64,000 nt of DNA from Rossellomorea aquimaris. Its GTDB lineage: Bacteria > Bacillota > Bacilli > Bacillales > Bacillaceae_B. The translations under genes were made by a program, and so were the position numbers. The notes under the pieces are model-generated. The model made no database searches, was not told the origin of the DNA, and was given only the letters and a program-made list of their open reading frames with translations. Shown here piece by piece: positions 1-7,113 of the stretch (within the stretch, counting starts at the first letter, position 1; each line of letters starts with the position of its first letter). The DNA lies in contig NZ_JXZC01000001.1 in the NCBI RefSeq assembly GCF_000935355.1, positions 868,001-932,000 on the forward strand, given 5' to 3'.

Positions 1-202
1 CTGTCAATCCGGAATGGGATTTGACACCTTCCAGACCTCTGGCTACAGCCTGTTCCATCACTTCAAGGTTTTTCTCCATTTGACTGTATACTTCTTCAAA
101 TGTTTTGCCTGTAAACTCGATTTCTTGTTCAATCATAATGTCAGAAATCTTCTTGTTCTGACTTTCAGCAAGTTCGACTAACTCCGCTACATTTCGAAAC
201 AT
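1..202 (-). CDS. sdaAA: L-serine dehydratase, alpha subunit (N-terminal part)
   Basis: Only the first 67 codons are inside the window; the gene runs off the left edge. The peptide begins MFRNVAELVELAESQ and continues with ISDIMIEQE and GLEGVKSHSGLTG, matching the start of Bacillus SdaAA from memory. With SdaAB it forms the iron-sulfur L-serine deaminase that converts serine to pyruvate and ammonia. The iron-sulfur cysteines lie further along the family protein and cannot be seen here. A good ribosome binding site, AGGGAGGTC, precedes the ATG. It lies 49 bp after sdaAB and is presumably co-transcribed with it. Confidence 0.9.
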   Translation of the reverse strand, partial: MFRNVAELVELAESQNKKISDIMIEQEIEFTGKTFEEVYSQMEKNLEVMEQAVARGLEGVKSHSGLT

Positions 203-251
203 TAATATGACCTCCCTATCTAAATGTAAACGCTATCATTAAATAAATTGA

Positions 252-914
252 TTAATCGGAAATCCGGGTAACCTGCGTAATATTGGGCAGAGATGTTAAT
301 TCATTGATGACAGCCTCATCAATCGGCTGATCCACTTCAATGGTCATCAATGCCATCTGACCTTTCTCTTTGCGTGAAACATCCATATGTCCGATGTTCA
401 ATTGATGTTTGGCAATGACATTGGATACAGATGCAATCGCTCCAAATCGATCGTCATGAACAACTAATATGGCAGGATGGTGACCTGAAAGCTTGAGCTC
501 AAAACCATTGAGTTCTATTATTTCAACTTTCCCGCCTCCAATGGAGATACCGACTAATTCGATTTCACCCTGCTCGTCTCCCATCCTGATACGAGCCGTA
601 TTCGGATGATCCGTAATGGCGTCTTCCTCTTGAAACTTGATTTTTATTCCTTTTTGCTTTGCTACATTGATTGATTCGATAATTCGTTCATCATATGTAT
701 CATAATCAAGGATTCCACCTACAATGGCTACATCTGTTCCATGACCTTTGTATGTTTTTGCAAAAGATCCGTAAAACGAGATCGTCGCCCATTTAGGTTC
801 CCGACGAAACAGGTTTCTCGCCACTCTTCCTATTCTCGCTGCACCAGCCGTATGTGAACTTGATGGACCAATCATTACGGGACCAATAATATCAAATACA
901 CTTTTGTATTTCAT
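252..914 (-). CDS. sdaAB: L-serine dehydratase, beta subunit
   Basis: This 220-aa protein is the beta subunit of the iron-sulfur L-serine dehydratase. The first part contains the SDH beta motif IGPSSSHTAGAARIGR (about residues 15-30) and a GHGTD segment. The last 75 residues form an ACT domain (AILVVHDDRFGAIASVSNVI), typically a serine or amino acid sensing or dimerisation module. Length and domain order are normal for Bacillus. The ATG is preceded by GTGAGGGGG. It is the first gene of an sdaAB-sdaAA pair and follows fakA by about 96 bp, with a possible hairpin between them. Confidence 0.95.
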   Translation of the reverse strand: MKYKSVFDIIGPVMIGPSSSHTAGAARIGRVARNLFRREPKWATISFYGSFAKTYKGHGTDVAIVGGILDYDTYDERIIESINVAKQKGIKIKFQEEDAITDHPNTARIRMGDEQGEIELVGISIGGGKVEIIELNGFELKLSGHHPAILVVHDDRFGAIASVSNVIAKHQLNIGHMDVSRKEKGQMALMTIEVDQPIDEAVINELTSLPNITQVTRISD

Positions 915-967
915 GACTTTTCCCCCTCACTTAACATCCGATCTATAGTACCATTCTAACATAATTG

Positions 968-1003
968 AAGGGGACAACCTCCATATAGAGCTGCCCCCTT
1001 CCT
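968..1003 (-). terminator. Possible hairpin terminator after fakA
   Basis: On the minus strand GGGGGCAGC and GTTGTCCCC can pair, with wobbles, around a TATA-containing loop just after the fakA stop. No clear T-run follows, so this could be a weak terminator or only a hairpin in the sdaAB leader. Confidence 0.35.
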
Positions 1004-1010
1004 TTATTCC

Positions 1011-2675
1011 TTATTCAACTGAGAATATATAGGAGTAAAGTGGTTGTTTACCATTATGAACTTCCACTTCGACATCTTCATAGTGCTCTTCTACATACTC
1101 TTTTAATGAATGCACATCCTCTTCTGTTACATCCTCACCATATAGAATGGTTAAGATTTCAGAGTCCTCATCCAGCATTTTATCTAATAAGCTTTGCGCT
1201 GTCTTTTGACGGTCGTGATCAGAAATGACTATCTTACCTTCAGCGATTCCCATAAAGTCATCTTTCGCAATCGCAACACCATCAATATTCGTATCTCTTA
1301 CAGCAAACGTGATTTGACCCGTTTTGACCTGCTTTGAAGCTTCAGTCATTAACTGCTTGTTGTCTTCAACAGAGGCTGATGGATTAAAGGCAAGTAATGC
1401 AGCCATCCCTTGAGGTACTGTCTTCGTTGGGACAACAGCTACTTCCATTTCAAGGACTTCTGCCGCTTGATCTGCTGCCATAATAATGTTTTTGTTATTC
1501 GGCATGATAATGACTTTCTTGGCATTCACTTCTTCAACAGCTTTCACGATATCCTCCGTACTTGGATTCATCGTTTGACCACCTTCTATCACTGAGGTAG
1601 CCCCGATGCTCTTGAACAAGTCGGAAATCCCTTCACCCATAGCCACCGTAACAATGGCAAAGTCAACTTCTTTTGGTGCAGCAGGGGCCTGAGCTTTCAC
1701 TGGCTTTGTTTCACCAACGATGCTGCTGTGCTGTTGTCTCATGTTTTCAATCTTGATATTGATGAGACTTCCGTATTTATGACCATACGTCAATACATCC
1801 CCAGGTTGTTCGGAATGGATATGTACTTTAGCTAATTCGTCATCACTTATGACAAGCAGTGAATCACCGAATTCACTTAAATCCTGACGGAAGTCTTCTT
1901 CCACAAAGGATTGTTTGTCTTGTTCAAATCTGACCATGAATTCAGTACAATAACCAAACTCAATATCTTCTGTGCTCATGAAATCCTGAGCTGTTTTGTG
2001 ATGCTCAGCACTTACAAGATCATTCATGGAAGGTAACGAAGCTTGATTTGAAACCTTTTCACCCTTTAGCTCGGCTAAAAAGCCTTCATATACGAATAAT
2101 AGTCCTTGTCCACCACTATCGACTACTCCTACTTCCTTTAGAACAGGAAGTAAATCAGGTGTACGATTTAATGAAGCCTGTGCCTCATCAACGATTGCCT
2201 GCATAACCTTTACGAAATCAGATTCCGTTTCAGCTGCCGTCACACCTTTTCGTGCAGCATCTTTTGCAACCGTTAGAATCGTTCCTTCAACAGGTTTCAT
2301 CACCGCTTTATAAGCCGTTTCCACACCTGTTTGAAGTGCGTTGGCAAACTCTTCACTCGATAAGGATTCTTTCCCTTCAATCGCTTTACCAAAGCCTCTG
2401 AACAATTGGGATAAGATAACACCTGAGTTACCTCTTGCCCCCATTAATAACCCTTTCGAAAGGGCAGCAGCCACATTTCCAATATGATCTTGAATATGGT
2501 TCTGGACTTCCTTCGCTCCAGAAGTCATTGATAAATTCATATTTGTTCCAGTATCACCATCAGGAACAGGAAAAACGTTAAGCGCGTCAACCAGCTGCGC
2601 GTTGGCAGATAATTGAGTGGCACCTTGTATCACCATCTGGGCAAAACGTTTTCCTTCCAAAGATGTAATCGACAC
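1011..2675 (-). CDS. fakA: Fatty acid kinase catalytic subunit FakA (DAK2/YloV family)
   Basis: This 554-aa protein is the ATP-binding subunit of the fatty acid kinase system. It phosphorylates a fatty acid carried by a FakB protein so that exogenous acyl chains enter phospholipid synthesis through PlsX. The N-terminal DhaL/DAK2 domain carries PVPDGDTGTNMNLS (about residues 36-49), which binds nucleotide and Mg ions, and GARGNSGVILSQLFRG. The second half is the FakA-specific domain that ends in SYIFSVE. Length equals that of B. subtilis YloV. It lies 15 bp after the Asp23-family gene, the usual Firmicute pairing. No fakB gene is in the window, which is normal because FakB genes are unlinked. 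Confidence 0.93.
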   Translation of the reverse strand: MSITSLEGKRFAQMVIQGATQLSANAQLVDALNVFPVPDGDTGTNMNLSMTSGAKEVQNHIQDHIGNVAAALSKGLLMGARGNSGVILSQLFRGFGKAIEGKESLSSEEFANALQTGVETAYKAVMKPVEGTILTVAKDAARKGVTAAETESDFVKVMQAIVDEAQASLNRTPDLLPVLKEVGVVDSGGQGLLFVYEGFLAELKGEKVSNQASLPSMNDLVSAEHHKTAQDFMSTEDIEFGYCTEFMVRFEQDKQSFVEEDFRQDLSEFGDSLLVISDDELAKVHIHSEQPGDVLTYGHKYGSLINIKIENMRQQHSSIVGETKPVKAQAPAAPKEVDFAIVTVAMGEGISDLFKSIGATSVIEGGQTMNPSTEDIVKAVEEVNAKKVIIMPNNKNIIMAADQAAEVLEMEVAVVPTKTVPQGMAALLAFNPSASVEDNKQLMTEASKQVKTGQITFAVRDTNIDGVAIAKDDFMGIAEGKIVISDHDRQKTAQSLLDKMLDEDSEILTILYGEDVTEEDVHSLKEYVEEHYEDVEVEVHNGKQPLYSYIFSVE

Positions 2676-2690
2676 GAATCTTCCTCCTCA

Positions 2691-3053
2691 CTACGGGTTC
2701 GTGACACGAACCCCCTGCACAAAAATATTTACTGAATCTACCGCCAAGCCGACGGTCTTATCAAGAGTATATTTAACCTTGGATTGTACGTTATGAGCAA
2801 TCTCAGAAATTTTTGTACCATAACTCACAATGATATACATATCAATATGTACTTCCTCTTCATCTTGACGAACAATCACTCCGCGAGTGAAATTTTCCTT
2901 GCGTAAGATATCTGTGAAACCGTCTTTAATTTGGTTCTTTGAAGCCATTCCAACAATTCCGTAGCAATCCACCGCTGCACCTCCAGCAATCATTGCAATG
3001 ACATCATTCGTAATATCAATTTGTCCGTACTGCGTTTTTAATTCGATGGACAT
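2691..3053 (-). CDS. yloU: Asp23/Gls24 family envelope stress protein (YloU-like)
   Basis: A 120-aa Asp23/Gls24 (DUF322) protein with the typical internal block IAGGAAVDCYGIVGMASK, a central charged segment and a C-terminal NIFVQGVRV. Family members are membrane-associated or cytosolic proteins linked to cell-envelope stress; the exact role of the copy next to fakA is not established. I chose the ATG of MSIELKTQ at 3053 because AAAGGGGG lies just upstream and homologues start there; the frame stays open 14 codons further. It forms a two-gene unit with fakA. Confidence 0.88.
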   Translation of the reverse strand: MSIELKTQYGQIDITNDVIAMIAGGAAVDCYGIVGMASKNQIKDGFTDILRKENFTRGVIVRQDEEEVHIDMYIIVSYGTKISEIAHNVQSKVKYTLDKTVGLAVDSVNIFVQGVRVTNP

Positions 3054-3093
3054 GGAATGTTTTCCCCCTTTAATTACATGCTTGGCTAAAAAC

Positions 3094-3122
3094 ATTTTAC
3101 TATAAGTATGCTGTTTTTGAAA
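3094..3122 (-). promoter_or_regulatory. Possible SigA promoter for yloU-fakA
   Basis: On the minus strand TTTCAA (3117-3122) is followed after 17 bp by TAAAAT (3094-3099), about 40 bp before the yloU start. The -35 is a weak match. The remaining 3123-3315 spacer up to the rpmB terminator holds nothing else I recognise. Confidence 0.4.
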
Positions 3123-3315
3123 GCTAAACTATTATCTCTACGTGATTTGTTGGTTATGCCATCTATTTTTTCCTTAATATGCAAAGATTAATCATTCATA
3201 CTTCAAGTGAAGTGAGTGATGATAATCGTGTCCGATCGGCCATGTTCCAGATACTTAATCGAGAAATTTCCTGATTTTCTATGTGTCTAGCAGATCCCTT
3301 TGCCGCCGATAGATA

Positions 3316-3348
3316 GAAAAAAGACGCCTATCAACTAGACGCCTTCTC
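3316..3348 (-). terminator. Intrinsic terminator of rpmB
   Basis: On the minus strand GAGAAGGCGTCTA and TAGGCGTCTTTTTTC pair with a few G-U pairs around a GTTGA loop, followed by a T-run. It begins about 11 bases after the rpmB stop. Confidence 0.75.
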
Positions 3349-3358
3349 GTTTTAAGTA

Positions 3359-3547
3359 TTATACGCGTTCAACTTTACCAGATTTCAACGCTCTTGCAGA
3401 AACCCATACTTTCTTAGGCTTTCCGTCTACAAGAATTCGAACTTTTTGCAGGTTTGCACCCCAAGTACGCTTGTTCGCATTCATTGCGTGAGAGCGAGCG
3501 TTACCTGAGCTAGCTTTACGGCCTGTTACTACGCATTGTTTTGCCAT
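3359..3547 (-). CDS. rpmB: 50S ribosomal protein L28
   Basis: A 62-aa protein beginning [19 protein letters not shown], with the L28 block [15 protein letters not shown] and ending [12 protein letters not shown]. This is close to identical in layout to B. subtilis RpmB. L28 is part of the large ribosomal subunit. The ATG at 3547 is chosen because GTGAGGAGGG lies seven to eight bases upstream and all homologues start there; the frame continues eight codons further by chance. The [10 protein letters not shown] start has a single Cys, so it is not the zinc-binding four-Cys form. It has its own terminator and lies opposite the repeat-rich spacer. Confidence 0.97.
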   Translation of the reverse strand: MAKQCVVTGRKASSGNARSHAMNANKRTWGANLQKVRILVDGKPKKVWVSARALKSGKVERV

Positions 3548-3698
3548 AATATATTCCCTCCTCACTAACAAGAAGCTGAAGTTAATTTCAGTTCCACATT
3601 TCGCTTATTATCATAAAGATACTTTAATAATTTATCACACAACTTTCTATAATGCAATACTACAATTAAAACCTTTCAAGAAAAAATACTTTACAGAC

Positions 3699-3820
3699 CG
3701 AAAAGCGGAGGCGGCTTGGTCAGGCCCGACAAGCATAAGGCGAATCAACCGGAAAGGCGTTCTATGCCTTTTTGGTTGATTTGACTAATGACCTCAAGGG
3801 GCTAGCCGCCGGAGCTGGAC
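3699..3820 (+). repeat. Structured dispersed repeat, copy A1 (about 122 bp)
   Basis: Full copy of a repeat family also found at 44.8-45.0 and 47.9-48.15 kb. It opens with CGAAAAGCGGAGG and closes with GGAGCTGGAC. Nested inverted repeats are visible: outer GGCGGCT with AGCCGCC, middle CATAAG with CTAATG (one mismatch), inner AATCAACC (3743-3750) with GGTTGATT (3774-3781), and an apical AAGGC with GCCTT. Strand is given for the CGAAAAGCGG reading, which here is opposite to transcription of the neighbouring genes. No coding potential is credible. Confidence 0.85.
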
Positions 3821-3824
3821 ATAT

Positions 3825-3946
3825 CGAAAAGCGGAAGGGGCTGGCCCTGGGGCGACAAGCATAAGACGAGTAACCCGGAAAGGCGCTTTTTGCCTTTTTG
3901 GGTTACTTGGCTTATGACCTCGAGCCCCAAGCCCCTGGAGCTGGAC
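3825..3946 (+). repeat. Structured dispersed repeat, copy A2 (about 122 bp)
   Basis: Tandem second copy, with the same outer landmarks as A1 and the same length. The outer stem is now AGGGGCT with AGCCCCT, the middle stem CATAAG with CTTATG, and the inner stem GTAACCC (3870-3876) with GGGTTAC (3900-3906). Stem sequences differ from A1 yet each remains self-complementary, while the loop block GGAAAGGCG...GCCTTTTT is conserved. Confidence 0.85.
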
Positions 3947-3950
3947 ACAC

Positions 3951-3996
3951 CGAAAAGCGGAGGCGGCTCGGACAGAGACGGCAAGCATAAGGCGAA
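3951..3996 (+). repeat. Structured dispersed repeat, copy A3 (5' fragment)
   Basis: Only the first third of the repeat is present: CGAAAAGCGGAGGCGGCTCG through GCAAGCATAAGGCGAAC. After this the sequence diverges, so the inner hairpin and right half are missing. Confidence 0.75.
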
Positions 3997-4136
3997 CTCC
4001 CACCAACGTTCACCTATCAATTGACATGTTCATCGTGATGGACAATAAGAAATGTAAAAGCAGCTGATTACCTGACTTAGATTAAAGAGGGGCCCCACTT
4101 CTCGGTTGGGCGATTAGGTTAACCGTCAGAGCTGAT

Positions 4137-4326
4137 AAATAGCCGGAAAAATTCCGCTTATTTTGAAATTACTGTTTAAAAAGGATAAAATAGAAGGAAA
4201 AATTCCGCCTATTCACTCACAACATACTAAAAATGGATGATGTTTCTGTGCATAAGCGGAAAAACTCCCCTTATTAGCCTCAAAATAAGGATTTTCCTGA
4301 ATATAACGGAAAAAACTCCGCTTATT
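4137..4326. repeat. Array of four short imperfect hairpins (AATAGCGGAAAAATTCCGCTTATT type)
   Basis: Four related hairpins lie at about 4137-4163, 4188-4213, 4251-4276 and 4301-4326. Each has a CGGAA or GGGAG-like left arm, an A-rich loop and a TTCCGCTTATT-like right arm, for example CGGAAAAATTCCGCTTATT. A half unit, AAATAAGGATTTTCCT, lies near 4282-4297. Spacing is roughly 50-63 bp. No ORF or recognisable RNA family covers them. The rest of the 3997-4483 spacer shows no gene. Confidence 0.7.
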
Positions 4327-4483
4327 CTACTCTTGATGGCAGAGCAAGACACCTTAATGGACCTCATCAGAAGTATTTAGTTTTGTAACCGTAAATATTC
4401 CAATAATGTTGCGACCAAGCAGTCATATCGGCAATTATTTTTAAAAAAGCCCTTCTGTCACATCCATATCCCCCGCCTTCCCC

Positions 4484-4516
4484 CAAAAAAAAGAAGATGG
4501 CACAAAAGCCATCTCC
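4484..4516 (-). terminator. Intrinsic terminator of spoVM
   Basis: On the minus strand AGATGGC and GCCATCT pair around TTTTGT and are followed by TTCTTTTTTTT. It lies right after the spoVM stop at 4527. Confidence 0.85.
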
Positions 4517-4526
4517 AACAAACCAT

Positions 4527-4607
4527 TTATTCTTTTTTAAACGTTCCCAACATCGCCCTCACAAGTCCACCCAAAAATTTTGGTAATTTAATTGTATAAA
4601 AGCGCAT
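4527..4607 (-). CDS. spoVM: Stage V sporulation protein M (26 aa)
   Basis: A 26-codon gene that reads MRFYTIKLPKFLG followed by GLVRAMLGTFKKE. This is the amphipathic peptide SpoVM, which recognises the positively curved outer forespore membrane, anchors SpoIVA for coat assembly and inhibits the protease FtsH. Key features agree with the B. subtilis peptide as I recall it (MKFYTIKLPKFLG, then GIVRAMLGSFRKD): Pro9, the double Gly, and the RAMLG helix. Differences are conservative (K2R, I15L, S22T, R24K, D26E). GGGAGGGAC lies six to ten bases before the ATG and a terminator follows the stop. It sits between thiN and rpmB as in B. subtilis, but about 0.98 kb of repeats separates it from rpmB. 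Confidence 0.95.
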   Translation of the reverse strand: MRFYTIKLPKFLGGLVRAMLGTFKKE

Positions 4608-4719
4608 TTTTAGTCCCTCCCCGCAATCTAAAGAACGTAATGTTTCGCTTGACAACAGTTAGTTTATTCAAGCAGTTTCAGTTAAGTACGTCTTCTTTTC
4701 TGCCTGGTTTTTAGAAGCT

Positions 4720-5367
4720 TTAATCACTGCTTCTTATCACCATTAATATGCCATTTGAAAAGGAAAAAGTACCAGATGATTGTATAAGTTCATTACTAAT
4801 ACATAGTGTGGATCCTCTTGAAATATTCCGATTTTTTAATGGATATTTAAAGCCGGTGAGGGTGATACCTTCCACATTTTCGGTTACGGGAACGAAGGAT
4901 ATGTACTGTAATTCGTGCCTTTGTTCGACGGAGTGCTCTCCAGATTTGACTAGGTATAATCGGTTTTGAACGTCTATGATTTCCACTTTAATGTCCTTAC
5001 TTAAAAGACTCTGTGACATTAATAGTTGCAGGTTACCCATGAAATGATCAAGTCGCCCACCTGTGGCACCAAAAATAGTTATTCGGTCAGGATGTTGAGC
5101 AATCGCCCAGTTCAGGGCAAGCTCCAGATCCGTCTCGTCCTTTTCCGGCCGATAACGATTGACTTCTTGGACTTTCTCTTGAATCAACTCCCACTCTTCT
5201 TCGTTCACTGAATCAAAATCCCCAAATGCGATATGAGGTTCGATACTTTGTTCCAATAACGTGTATACGCCCCGGTCCACGCCAATCCAGTTCACTCCTT
5301 CACCACAATATGTGTTCAATTCAGGGATATATCTTTTGGGTCCACCAGCAACGATATTGATTTCCAT
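4720..5367 (-). CDS. thiN: Thiamine pyrophosphokinase
   Basis: A 215-aa thiamine pyrophosphokinase, transferring pyrophosphate from ATP to thiamine to give the cofactor TPP. The N-terminal catalytic domain starts MEINIVAGGPK and contains GVDRG, FGDFDSV (Mg-binding Asp pair) and PEKDETDLELAL, then GATGGRLDH. The C-terminal beta-sandwich thiamine-binding part ends in SNGILMVI. The ATG at 5367 is chosen because GGGAG lies upstream and homologues begin there; an in-frame ATG five codons earlier has no binding site. It follows rpe, with a terminator-like hairpin between. Confidence 0.93.
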   Translation of the reverse strand: MEINIVAGGPKRYIPELNTYCGEGVNWIGVDRGVYTLLEQSIEPHIAFGDFDSVNEEEWELIQEKVQEVNRYRPEKDETDLELALNWAIAQHPDRITIFGATGGRLDHFMGNLQLLMSQSLLSKDIKVEIIDVQNRLYLVKSGEHSVEQRHELQYISFVPVTENVEGITLTGFKYPLKNRNISRGSTLCISNELIQSSGTFSFSNGILMVIRSSD

Positions 5368-5384
5368 ACTCTTCACTCCCATAT

Positions 5385-5416
5385 TATAAAAATAGACTGA
5401 CCCTATAGGATCAGCC
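5385..5416 (-). terminator. Terminator-like hairpin between rpe and thiN
   Basis: On the minus strand GGCTGATCC and GGGTCAGTC pair around TATA with G-U pairs and are followed by TATTTTTAT. It probably limits read-through from rsgA-rpe into thiN. Confidence 0.65.
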
Positions 5417-5425
5417 TGTCATCTT

Positions 5426-6076
5426 TTACGAAAGAGATTTCTTTAATTCTTCGATTGCTGCCCCACGATCTATCTGATTATAGATGGCAGAACCTGCTAC
5501 AAATACATCTGCTCCTGCTTCAGCACAAATAGCTGCCGTTTCAGGGTTAATGCCCCCGTCCACCTCGATTTCAAGAGTAGGATTGATTTCATTTGCCCAA
5601 TCACGAATCTGTTTGATTTTTGGCACGACCGATGGGATGAAAGATTGTCCACCGAATCCTGGGTTCACGGTCATAAGCAGAACCATATCGACATCTTGCA
5701 AAACAGGTTTGATCATTTCTGCCGGTGTTGCAGGATTCAGGACGACTCCCGCTTTTACACCTTTGCTTTTGATCATCTGAATCGTTCTATGCAAATGGAG
5801 ATCAGCTTCTACATGGACGGTAATATAGTCAGCTCCCGCATCTGCAAAAGCTGTGATATATTGACTAGGATTTTCAATCATAAGATGTACGTCCAGTGGT
5901 AACGTTGTTAACGGGCGAATCGCCTCCACGATCATTGGCCCCAGTGTGATATTCGGGACGAAGTGACCATCCATCACATCCACATGGATATAGTCGGCCC
6001 CCCCTTTTTCCACATCTTTAATTTCGTTCCCTAACTCTGCAAAATTTGCAGACAGAATGGAAGGTGCGATTTTCAT
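5426..6076 (-). CDS. rpe: Ribulose-phosphate 3-epimerase
   Basis: A 216-aa TIM-barrel enzyme interconverting ribulose 5-phosphate and xylulose 5-phosphate in the pentose phosphate pathway. Visible motifs are the N-terminal IAPSILSANFAELG, the metal and active-site blocks HVDVMDGHFVPNIT and DVHLMIENP, the mid-barrel MTVNPGFGGQSFI, EVDGGI and the phosphate-binding VAGSAIY. Length is normal. The stop of rsgA lies two bases before the rpe start, so the two are likely translationally coupled. Confidence 0.96.
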   Translation of the reverse strand: MKIAPSILSANFAELGNEIKDVEKGGADYIHVDVMDGHFVPNITLGPMIVEAIRPLTTLPLDVHLMIENPSQYITAFADAGADYITVHVEADLHLHRTIQMIKSKGVKAGVVLNPATPAEMIKPVLQDVDMVLLMTVNPGFGGQSFIPSVVPKIKQIRDWANEINPTLEIEVDGGINPETAAICAEAGADVFVAGSAIYNQIDRGAAIEELKKSLS

Positions 6077-6078
6077 AA

Positions 6079-6960
6079 TTAGTACCTCGGCTTTCTTTCC
6101 TTTATTTCCTTATGGAATGTTAAGTAGTGCTCGTAGCGGTATGCAGGGATTTCTCCTGCATCGACGGAAGCTTTAACGGCACATTTCGGTTCATTGATAT
6201 GAAGGCAGCCCCTGAATTTACAGTCGTCTGATACTTCAACCATTTCTGGGAAGCATTGTGGCAGCTCTTCTGTTTCAAGCTCTGAAAACTCCAGTGAACT
6301 AAAACCTGGGGTATCCGCTACTAAACCATCCTCAATATCAATCAGTTCCACGTGACGAGTCGTATGTTTTCCCCGGCCCAAATGGGAGGAAATCATAGCC
6401 GTCTTTAATTCAAGTTCAGGCTTCAAGGCATTAAGCAAGGATGATTTCCCAACTCCGGACTGGCCGGCAAAGACAGAAATTTTATCACGTAAATAGGGAG
6501 TTAATTCCTCTACACCATGCTCGGTTTTAGAAGACGTCATCAGGACTTCATAACCAAATGACCGGTAATCATTCACATATCGTTCGATCTTGGTTGTTTG
6601 ATCAGATGTAAGCAAGTCCATCTTGGTAACACAAATAAGCGGCTCTATTTCTTTACTCTCCACTAACACAAGAAACCGGTCAAGTAATGCCGGGCTGAAA
6701 TCCGGTTCGCTTGCAGAGAATACCAGTATCGCCTGATCGACATTCGCGATTGGGGGTCGCACTAACTCATTCTTACGATCAAAGACCTTCAGGATGTACC
6801 CATCCGTTTTATTCTCAGCTTGAAATTCAACATAATCCCCCACCAGTGGGGTTATTTTATTTTTACGGAAATTGCCTCTTCCCCGGCATTGTGTAACGCT
6901 TCCTTCTGAAAGCACATAGTAAAACCCACTTAATGCTTTAACGATTTTTCCTTCAGGCAT
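6079..6960 (-). CDS. rsgA: Ribosome small subunit-dependent GTPase A
   Basis: A 293-aa circularly permuted GTPase that checks the maturing 30S subunit. The order is an N-terminal OB fold (VKALSGFYYVLSEG), then the G motifs in permuted order: VTKMDL (G4), GQSGVGKSSLLNAL (G1) and DTPGFSS (G3). The C-terminal zinc site reads CKFRGCLHINEPKC. The ATG at 6960 (MPEGKIVK) follows TAGGAGG at seven bases; the open frame extends eight codons more but without a site. It lies 153 bp after prkC, as in B. subtilis (YloQ). Confidence 0.95.
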   Translation of the reverse strand: MPEGKIVKALSGFYYVLSEGSVTQCRGRGNFRKNKITPLVGDYVEFQAENKTDGYILKVFDRKNELVRPPIANVDQAILVFSASEPDFSPALLDRFLVLVESKEIEPLICVTKMDLLTSDQTTKIERYVNDYRSFGYEVLMTSSKTEHGVEELTPYLRDKISVFAGQSGVGKSSLLNALKPELELKTAMISSHLGRGKHTTRHVELIDIEDGLVADTPGFSSLEFSELETEELPQCFPEMVEVSDDCKFRGCLHINEPKCAVKASVDAGEIPAYRYEHYLTFHKEIKERKPRY

Positions 6961-7040
6961 TCGAAACCTCCTATTCAAAAGCATTTATATAAATATTTTA
7001 GTCATTTCCATTATGTATCACTACCATTATAAATGAAAAC

Positions 7041-7085
7041 AAGAGGACTGTCCCGTCAGGTTCATTAAAAACCCGGGTACAGCCC
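7041..7085 (-). terminator. Terminator of prkC
   Basis: On the minus strand GGGCTGTACCCG (7074-7085) pairs with CGGGACAGTCC (7045-7055) with one bulge, followed by TCTTGTTTTCATTT. It lies 28 bases after the prkC stop. Confidence 0.6.
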
Positions 7086-7113
7086 TTTGGCAATTTTCAT
7101 TTATTCTTTAGGA

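Noticed and set aside
3794..4020. Two overlapping minus-strand ORFs of 70-72 codons in the repeat cluster A
   Set aside because: They are translations of the palindromic repeat; similar frames appear in clusters B and C, and no binding site is present.
4137..4326. Considered as a CRISPR array because of regular spacing
   Set aside because: Units are imperfect palindromes that vary in sequence, only four are present, spacing varies by over 10 bp and there are no cas genes.
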